From AP-15 sp050729795 (GTDB lineage Bacteria > Pseudomonadota > Alphaproteobacteria > ATCC43930 > CGMCC-115725), in assembly GCA_050729795.1 (NCBI GenBank), contig JBOHME010000006.1, positions 1-64,000 of the forward strand: a stretch of 64,000 nt of DNA. The letters run 5' to 3'. Numbering within the stretch: position 1 is the first letter of the stretch; every line of letters starts with the position of its first letter. A program made the position numbers and the translations under genes. Positions 58,891 to 64,000 of this stretch are shown in pieces. The notes beneath the pieces were generated by a model. That model did not search any database. It worked only from the letters and a program-made list of their open reading frames with translations, and had not been told where the DNA came from.

Positions 58891-60036
58891 GTGGGACCGC
58901 TTGCCGGGATCAAGGTGGTGGAATTGGCCGGGATCGGGCCCGGGCCGATGTGCGCGATGCTGCTCGCCGATATGGGCGCCACCGTGCTGCGGATCGAGCG
59001 CCCTGGCGGCAGCGGGCTCGGTCTCGAACGCCCGCGGCAATACGATCTGCTGCTGCGCGGCCGCCATTCGATTGCCGTCGATCTCAAATCCGCCGCGGGT
59101 CGAGCCTTGGCGCTACGCCTTGTCGCCGAGGCCGATGCGCTGACCGAGGGCTTCCGGCCGGGGGTGACCGAGCGGCTCGGCCTCGGCCCGCAGGATTGCC
59201 TCGCCCGCAACCCGCGCCTCGTCTATGGCCGGGTCACCGGCTGGGGCCAGGACGGACCCTTGGCGCAGGCGGCCGGGCACGACATCAATTACATCGCCCT
59301 TGCCGGCGCGTTGCACGCCTTTGGCCATCGCGGCGGCCCGCCGAGCCCGCCCTTGAACCTCGTCGCCGATTATGCCGGAGGCGCCCTCTACCTCGCTTTC
59401 GGGCTCGTCTGCGCCATTCTCGAAGCGCGGCGCTCGGGTCGGGGACAAATCGTCGATGCGGCGATGATCGACGGCGTCGCTTCGTTGATGACGGCATTCC
59501 ACGGTGCCGTCGCAGCCGGCTTGGTGACGCACCAGCGCGGCACCAATCATCTCGACGGCGGCGCGCATTTCTACGACGCCTACGAGTGCGCCGACGGGTG
59601 TTGGATCTCGGTGGCGCCGATCGAGGACAAGTTTTACGCCGAGCTGCTGCGCCGCCTCGATATCGATCCAGCAACGATGCCGCCGCAAATGGACCGCGAG
59701 GGGTGGCCCGGGGCAAAGCAGCGGTTCGCCGCGCTGTTCAAGACCCGCAGCCGCAACGAGTGGTGCGCGCTGCTCGAAGGCACCGACGCGTGCTTTGCCC
59801 CGATCCTGACGACCGACGAAGCGCCGCGCCACCCGCACAACGCCGCGCGCGGCACCTATGTCGAGATCGACGGCATCACCCAGCCGGCCCCCGCCCCGCG
59901 CTTTTCGCGGACCCGGCCCGATCTGCCGATCCCGCCGCAATCGGACGATGCCGCAGCAGCTCTAACCGGCTGGCTCGACCCGCCCGAAATCGCCAGTCTC
60001 GCAGCCGCCGGTACGATCCAGCGCGTCGGCAGCTGA
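58891..60036 (+). CDS. CaiB/BaiF CoA-transferase family protein
   Basis: A 381-residue family III CoA transferase or alpha-methylacyl-CoA racemase. Marks are LAGIKVVELAGIGPGPMCAMLLADMGATVLRIE at the N-terminus (recognisable as LADMGATVLRIERPGG), SIAVDLKSAAGRAL, GYGRVTGWGQDGPLA-type segment (here VYGRVTGWGQDGPLA), GHDINYIALAGALHAFG and GRGQIVDAAMIDGVASL. The aspartate nucleophile region DINYIALAG is typical. The GTG start at 58891 follows AGGAGG by six bases and fits the family length. GHDINY favours alpha-methylacyl-CoA racemase over formyl-CoA transferase. Confidence 0.92.
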   Translation: MGPLAGIKVVELAGIGPGPMCAMLLADMGATVLRIERPGGSGLGLERPRQYDLLLRGRHSIAVDLKSAAGRALALRLVAEADALTEGFRPGVTERLGLGPQDCLARNPRLVYGRVTGWGQDGPLAQAAGHDINYIALAGALHAFGHRGGPPSPPLNLVADYAGGALYLAFGLVCAILEARRSGRGQIVDAAMIDGVASLMTAFHGAVAAGLVTHQRGTNHLDGGAHFYDAYECADGCWISVAPIEDKFYAELLRRLDIDPATMPPQMDREGWPGAKQRFAALFKTRSRNEWCALLEGTDACFAPILTTDEAPRHPHNAARGTYVEIDGITQPAPAPRFSRTRPDLPIPPQSDDAAAALTGWLDPPEIASLAAAGTIQRVGS

Positions 60037-60077
60037 CCTGCTCCTTACCAGAGCCGGCGCCGAACGGGCCGAACCGG

Positions 60078-60665
60078 TCAGATGTGGCGGCCGCGCAGCT
60101 CGTTGTTGGTCTCGCGGTCGCCGGCGAGCCAGCGCGCGAGCTCACTGTGCGCGTCGGCGCGGCGCAGCGCGTCAATCTCCGCGACATCGTCGGGATCCTG
60201 GGTGAACTCGACGATCAGCCCGTCCGGCGAGGCGACATAGATCGATTTGCAGTAGCCGTGGTTGGTCTCGCGGTATTTCTCGCCTGCCGCTTCGAGCCGA
60301 CGCTTCAATTCTTCGTAGGTCTCGGCTTCGGCCTTGAACGCGATGTGATAATGCCGTCCGAGCTTTGCTGGCTTCTCGGCCTGGGTCAGCGCGTACATCT
60401 CCGGGTCCGCAAACTGGAAAAAGGCCAGTGCACCGCCATCGGCCATGCCGAAAAAGGTATGGCAGAACTCGACCTCGCGTTGCAGCTCGGTGCTGTAATT
60501 CTTCTCGCACCAGGTCGCGACCAGCGGAATCCCCAGCAGATCCTCGAAAAACCGCCGGTTCTCCTCGTGATCCTTCACGACATAGGCGTTGTGGTGCAGG
60601 CGTGACGGCAGCCGCGACAAAAGCTTGCCGGGCTTGGTTTTGCTCGCGGTCTCGATCGTGTCCAT
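60078..60665 (-). CDS. VOC family (glyoxalase/dioxygenase-like) protein
   Basis: A 195-residue vicinal-oxygen-chelate fold protein. Two beta-alpha-beta-beta-beta repeats are seen: LHHNAYVVKDHEENRRFFEDLLG with a first metal-binding His, and GRHYHIAFKAEAETYEELKRRLE with a second. The C-terminal metal-ligand Glu is in YVASPDGLIVEFTQDPD. The ATG at 60665 (MDTIETASK) precedes the fold; earlier codons run into the repeat-rich spacer. It could be an extradiol dioxygenase-like or glyoxalase-like enzyme; substrate unknown. Confidence 0.86.
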   Translation of the reverse strand: MDTIETASKTKPGKLLSRLPSRLHHNAYVVKDHEENRRFFEDLLGIPLVATWCEKNYSTELQREVEFCHTFFGMADGGALAFFQFADPEMYALTQAEKPAKLGRHYHIAFKAEAETYEELKRRLEAAGEKYRETNHGYCKSIYVASPDGLIVEFTQDPDDVAEIDALRRADAHSELARWLAGDRETNNELRGRHI

Positions 60666-60803
60666 CTTTTCCTCCCGATGGTTCGGCGAGGAGAGTATAG
60701 CACTGATCCTCCTGCTGCTCGATCTCCAGGACGGCGCCGCGGCGGCGACGCGATGCTGAAACGCGGGCGACGCGATGCTGAAACGCGACAGTTCGCCGCT
60801 TGG

Positions 60804-60965
60804 CAATTGGCACCGGGCGAGCAATTGGCACCGGGCGAGCAATTGGCACCGGGCGAGCAATTGGCACCGGGCGAGCAATTAGCACCGGGCGAGCAATTGG
60901 CAGCGGGCGAGCAATTGGCAGCGGGCGAGCAATTGGCACCGGGCGAGCAATTGGCAGCGGGCGAA
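60804..60965. repeat. 9 x 18-bp tandem repeat in divergent promoter region
   Basis: Nine units of CAATTGGCACCGGGCGAG (starts 60804, 60822, 60840, 60858, 60876, 60894, 60912, 60930, 60948) with small changes: unit 5 has CAATTA, units 6, 7 and 9 have GCAGCGGGC. The array fills much of the 370-base gap between the VOC and LLM genes (60666-61035), in which I see no gene. It ends 70 bases before the LLM start. Confidence 0.93.
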
Positions 60966-61035
60966 AAGATGCGGCATGCTCGCGCCGACACTCCCAGGGC
61001 CGTGGCCCGCGCGACAGCAAACATAGGAGAGCTTG

Positions 61036-61860
61036 GTGAAAATCAGCACGATGATCCGCTTCGGCCTCGGCAAAAGGCCGCAAGCGGGGCTGCTCGACCA
61101 CGCCGCAGACTATGCCCGTCGCATCGAGGCCGGCGGGTTTCCCGGGATCTGGGTCGGCGATTCGATGGGCCGCGGCCGGCCGACACTCGATCCGCTGGTC
61201 GAGCTGGCGGTGCTGGCGGCAGTGACAAAGCGGGTTGAGCTCGGCATCGGGGTCCTGCAGGTGTCGCTGCGCCATCCGGTCGAGCTCGCCCATCGTGTGC
61301 AGTCGGTGCAGGCGCTGGCCGCCGGTCGGCTGCGCCTCGGCGTCGGCAGCGGCTCGACGCGCGCCGATTTCGAATTGCTTGGTCTCGATTACGATCACCG
61401 CTTTCGCACATTGCGCAATTCGCTGACGACCATGCACCAGGTCTGGCGCGGCGAGCCGGTCAATGGTGGGGTGCTGTCGGTCTGGCCCGGCTGCGAAGAT
61501 GGCCCGCCGATCCTGATGGGCGCTTGGCGCAGCCCGCGCTGGATCACCTATGCCGCCAAGGAGTGCCAGGGCTGGACCCCCTCGGGTCGGTTCAGCAGCT
61601 GGAACGATCTCGAATACGGCATGCGGGTCTATCGCGAAGCCGGCGGCACTAATGCGGTGCTGGCCAATGTTGCGGTCGATCTCGACAATCGGCTCGAATC
61701 CGCCGAGCTCGCCGCGGCCACCAATGTCGCGCTGGTCTGTTCGCCCGATGAGGCCCGCCGGCGGCTGAAGCGGATGGAAGAGCTCGGTTTCGACGAGGTC
61801 CTCTTGGTATCGCATTACGGCGAGTACGAGCAGCTCGAACGGGCGCGCGACCTGCTCTGA
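61036..61860 (+). CDS. LLM-class flavin-dependent oxidoreductase
   Basis: A 274-residue luciferase-like oxidoreductase (F420- or FMN-dependent group). Segments that fit are FGLGKRPQAGLLDHAADYARRIEAGGFPGIWVGDS (seen as RIEAGGFPGIWVGDSMG), ELGIGVLQVSLRHPVELAH, LAAGRLRLGVGSGSTRADFELLG and FRTLRNSL. It is shorter than the usual 330-residue members. I chose the GTG at 61036, five bases after AGGAGA; a TTG three bases earlier is the alternative. It begins just after the 18-bp repeat array, with the SDR and ThDP genes downstream. Confidence 0.86.
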   Translation: MKISTMIRFGLGKRPQAGLLDHAADYARRIEAGGFPGIWVGDSMGRGRPTLDPLVELAVLAAVTKRVELGIGVLQVSLRHPVELAHRVQSVQALAAGRLRLGVGSGSTRADFELLGLDYDHRFRTLRNSLTTMHQVWRGEPVNGGVLSVWPGCEDGPPILMGAWRSPRWITYAAKECQGWTPSGRFSSWNDLEYGMRVYREAGGTNAVLANVAVDLDNRLESAELAAATNVALVCSPDEARRRLKRMEELGFDEVLLVSHYGEYEQLERARDLL

Positions 61861-61892
61861 GCGGGCTCGTTGCCCGGATACCGCCAGCGGAG

Positions 61893-61935
61893 AGCGGTGG
61901 CTTGAGAGAGGGAGCGGTGGCTTGACAGAGCGAGC
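61893..61935. repeat. Imperfect 21-bp direct repeat before the SDR gene
   Basis: Two adjacent copies of (G)GAGCGGTGGCTTGA followed by a purine-rich spacer (starting about 61892 and 61912) lie between the LLM gene stop and the SDR start. Each copy includes a TGA. Confidence 0.6.
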
Positions 61936-61984
61936 GGCCGGCGCATGCTGGCCGCGGACCATCTTCTGGTGTCGGGAGGGCGTC

Positions 61985-62746
61985 ATGATCAGTGCCGATC
62001 TCAGCGGCAAGACCGTGCTGGTGACCGGTGCGGCATCCGGCATTGGGCTCGCCACGGCGGAGATTTTCTCGCGATGCGGCGCCACCGTCGCATTGAACCA
62101 TTTGCCCGATGACCCGCGCGGATCGGCAGCGGTCGAGCAGCTGCGCAGTCAGAACCGGCGGGTAGTCGCCGCCCCCGGCGACGTGTCACGCGCGGGCGAG
62201 GCCGAGCGGATGGTGGCAAGTGCCGTCGATACGCTCGGCCGGCTCGATTTTCTGGTCAACAACGCCGGCACGCCGGCAACGCCGACGCCGATCCCGTTTG
62301 CCGATCTCGATGCCCTGAGCGAGGAATTCTGGTCCACGATCCTGACCACCAACCTGATCGGCCCGTTCCGCTGCGCCCACGCTGCGGTGCCGGCATTGCG
62401 CGCGGCCCGCGGGGCGATCTGCAATACCGCCTCGATCGCCGGTGTGATGGGCAGCGGCAGCAGCATCCCCTATGCGACGAGCAAGGCCGGGCTGATCAAC
62501 CTGACCCGAAGCTTGGCGCGCACGCTCGCCCCGGAGGTCCGGGTCAATGCGGTCGCCCCCGGGTTTGTGGACAGCCCGTGGAACAAGGATTGGCCGGGCG
62601 AGCGCAAACAGGCCTCGATCGAGCGCACGCCCTTGCAGCGCGCCTGCCGCCCCGAGGACATTGCCGAGACGATCTTTTTTCTCTGCGCGGGCGCGGCGAT
62701 GATCACCGGGCAGACGATCATCGTCGATGGCGGCCTGACCCTCTGA
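61985..62746 (+). CDS. SDR family oxidoreductase
   Basis: A 253-residue short-chain dehydrogenase of the classical FabG type. The nucleotide-binding TGAASGIGLA, the NNAG structural motif, the catalytic Ser in NTASIAG, the Tyr-x3-Lys in PYATSKAG and the C-terminal VDGGLTL are all present. The ATG at 61985 fits the family. It follows the LLM gene by 124 bases and precedes the ThDP enzyme by 46 bases, probably in one operon. Confidence 0.93.
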   Translation: MISADLSGKTVLVTGAASGIGLATAEIFSRCGATVALNHLPDDPRGSAAVEQLRSQNRRVVAAPGDVSRAGEAERMVASAVDTLGRLDFLVNNAGTPATPTPIPFADLDALSEEFWSTILTTNLIGPFRCAHAAVPALRAARGAICNTASIAGVMGSGSSIPYATSKAGLINLTRSLARTLAPEVRVNAVAPGFVDSPWNKDWPGERKQASIERTPLQRACRPEDIAETIFFLCAGAAMITGQTIIVDGGLTL

Positions 62747-62792
62747 GGGAGTTCGGCGGGGACGCCCTCAGCCCAACGGGAGGAAGACCAGA

Positions 62793-64000
62793 ATGAGCGA
62801 GCAGCGGACCGTCAACGGCGCGCAATGGCTGGCGCAGGCCCTGGCCGGGACCGGCACGACACATGTCTTCTTTGTCGAATCGGTGATGCGTCGCACGTTG
62901 CTGGAGTTGGAGGATTTAGGGGTGACCCGCGTCCTCGCTCATTCGGAAAAGGCTGCGGCCTATATGGCAGACGGCTACGCCCGCATCTCGGCACGGCCGG
63001 GGGTGTGCATGGCGCAGTCGGTGGGTGCGGCAAACCTTGCCGCGGGTCTGCAGGATGCCTGGCTCGGGCGCAGCCCGGTCATCGCGCTCACCGGCCGCAA
63101 AGAGCCGTCGTTCCAGCATCGCAACAGCTACCAGGAAATCCCGCACGCGCCGCTATTCGCGGCGGTCACCAAGTTTTCGGCACCGGTCGATTCGACCGCC
63201 GAGCTGCCGCGGCTCTTCCGCCACGCGTGGCGGGCCGCGCTGTCCGACACGCCGCGCCCGACCCACCTCGATTTTTGCGGCTTGCAGGGCGATGTCATCG
63301 AGCTCGGCGAGACCTGCGAGCCGACCGTCGTCGATCCGGAAGCGCGGCGCATCCCGGCGCACCGGCCGATTGCCGACGCGCGCGACATCGAGCGCGCAGC
63401 GGCGGCGCTGCGTGCTGCGAGCCGGGTCGCGATTGTCGCCGGTGACGGGGCGCTGGCCTCGCAGGCGGGGCCGGAAGTGCTGGCGCTGGCCGAAGTGCTC
63501 GCCGCCCCGGTGGCGACGACACTCGGCGCCCGCGCGCTGATCCCGAGCCGCCACCCGCTCGCCGCCGGTGTCCCCGGCAGCTATTCGGCGCCGCCCGCCA
63601 ACCGCATCGTGCATGGTGCCGACCTCGTCCTCTATATCGGCTGCGACACCGGCGACCAGGTCACGCTGAATTGGACGGTGCCGTCACAGGCGACGAGCAT
63701 CGTGCAGATCGACGCCGACCCGCTGGACATCGCCCGCAGCTATCCGAACACGATCGGCGTCGTCGGCGACCCCAAGGCGACCGCGGCGCGGCTTGCCGAG
63801 GCGATCGGCAGGCCGACGCGCGACCGCGGGTTTGCCGAGGAAGCGGCGCGGATCGTCGCCGACTGGCGCGCTTCGATGGCGCCGCTCGCTGGCGACGACC
63901 GGGAGCCGATCCGGGTCGAACGGCTGTGCGCCGAGATCACGAGGGCCCTGCCGGCCGACGGCATCCTGGTGGCCGATACCGGCTATTCCGGTATTTGGAC
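62793..64000 (+). CDS. Thiamine diphosphate-binding protein (acetolactate synthase-like), incomplete at window end
   Basis: At least 402 codons of a ThDP enzyme of the acetolactate synthase / benzoylformate decarboxylase type, open at base 64000. The N-terminal PYR domain has VFFVESVMRRTLLELE, the catalytic Glu region AHSEKAAAYMADGYAR, and GVCMAQSVGAANLAAGLQDAWLG. The central FAD/NAD-like domain is recognisable (LYIGCDTGDQVT, VQIDADPLDIARSYP), and the C-terminal PP domain begins at the end (ILVADTGYSG). A GGAGGAAG precedes the ATG. Part of the SDR transcription unit. The natural substrate is unknown. Confidence 0.9.
   Translation, partial: MSEQRTVNGAQWLAQALAGTGTTHVFFVESVMRRTLLELEDLGVTRVLAHSEKAAAYMADGYARISARPGVCMAQSVGAANLAAGLQDAWLGRSPVIALTGRKEPSFQHRNSYQEIPHAPLFAAVTKFSAPVDSTAELPRLFRHAWRAALSDTPRPTHLDFCGLQGDVIELGETCEPTVVDPEARRIPAHRPIADARDIERAAAALRAASRVAIVAGDGALASQAGPEVLALAEVLAAPVATTLGARALIPSRHPLAAGVPGSYSAPPANRIVHGADLVLYIGCDTGDQVTLNWTVPSQATSIVQIDADPLDIARSYPNTIGVVGDPKATAARLAEAIGRPTRDRGFAEEAARIVADWRASMAPLAGDDREPIRVERLCAEITRALPADGILVADTGYSGIW

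Noticed and set aside
60804..60965. CRISPR array
   Set aside because: Units are contiguous 18-mers with no unique spacers and no cas genes nearby.
60800..61039. Plus-strand frame encoding repeated AIGTGR
   Set aside because: A product of the non-coding 18-bp array; all six frames are open there and there is no ribosome-binding site or family match.
60172..62085. 637-codon minus-strand frame across the 18-bp repeats
   Set aside because: It runs opposite the LLM and SDR genes and stays open mainly because the repeat unit is a multiple of three; no conserved motif.

Overview
The window is 64 kb of GC-rich (by eye about two-thirds G+C), densely coding DNA that looks like an alphaproteobacterial chromosome, probably of the Rhodospirillales/Rhizobiales side. 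The signs are a trpE(G) fusion with a 14-codon leader, a pyruvate dehydrogenase E1-beta with its own lipoyl domain, the order secG-pyrG-kdsA-eno-ftsB-pdhABC-lpd-lipA, a GAAC-N7-GAAC SOS box before lexA, and the neighbourhood trpC-moaC-moeA-lexA. I cannot name genus or species. I saw no rRNA, tRNA, CRISPR array or intact insertion sequence.

Layout. (1) 1-4.8 kb: end of a polysaccharide cluster with a broken DXD glycosyltransferase, three GT2 glycosyltransferases (two are tandem paralogues) and a methyltransferase. (2) 5.0-8.6 kb: a MOSC protein, a CocE-type hydrolase and a beta-propeller lactonase. (3) 8.8-21.8 kb, all on the minus strand: central metabolism and envelope block secG, pyrG, kdsA, a secreted Cys-repeat protein translationally coupled to kdsA, eno, ftsB, pdhA, pdhB, pdhC, lpd, lipA and a RatA/Coq10-type gene. 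(4) 21.9-31.7 kb: trp leader and attenuator, trpE(G), a PpiD-type foldase, tpiA, trpD, a fused trpC-moaC gene, moeA and lexA. (5) 31.8-42.8 kb: tatBC, a PH-domain protein, pdxJ, ssb, an HtrA-like protease without a signal peptide, a methyltransferase, a PEP-CTERM SGNH hydrolase, an amidohydrolase and uvrA. (6) 42.8-44.7 kb: a small accessory patch with an AT-rich orphan, a DUF559 nuclease-like gene flanked by palindromes, and a decayed MNT/HEPN toxin-antitoxin pair. (7) 44.7-64 kb: a catabolic region (patatin, dienelactone hydrolase, LLM and GMC oxidoreductases, MaoC hydratase, hydantoinase, enolase-superfamily enzyme, class II aldolase, thiolase with DUF35 partner, CaiB transferase, VOC dioxygenase-like protein, SDR, ThDP enzyme), interrupted at 54.8-56.3 kb by BrnT/BrnA, DUF433/DUF5615 and an orphan.

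How it works together. Tryptophan synthesis is split into trpE(G), under a leader-peptide attenuator I could trace base by base, and trpD-trpCmoaC-moeA, joined by stop/start overlaps, so tryptophan and molybdopterin synthesis share a transcript and apparently a polypeptide. The pdh block gives the complete pyruvate dehydrogenase complex with lipoyl synthase. The right-hand genes look like several small CoA-, hydantoin- and sugar-acid-type degradation modules rather than one pathway.

The most striking points are the trp attenuator with a probably leaderless 14-codon WWW leader; the TrpC-MoaC fusion; a recurring pattern in which short tandem repeats (15, 16 and 20 bp) at gene 3' ends repeat the stop codon (ftsB, ssb, cocE-like); a 9 x 18-bp repeat in a divergent promoter region; and an 11-bp tandem duplication that breaks the first gene.
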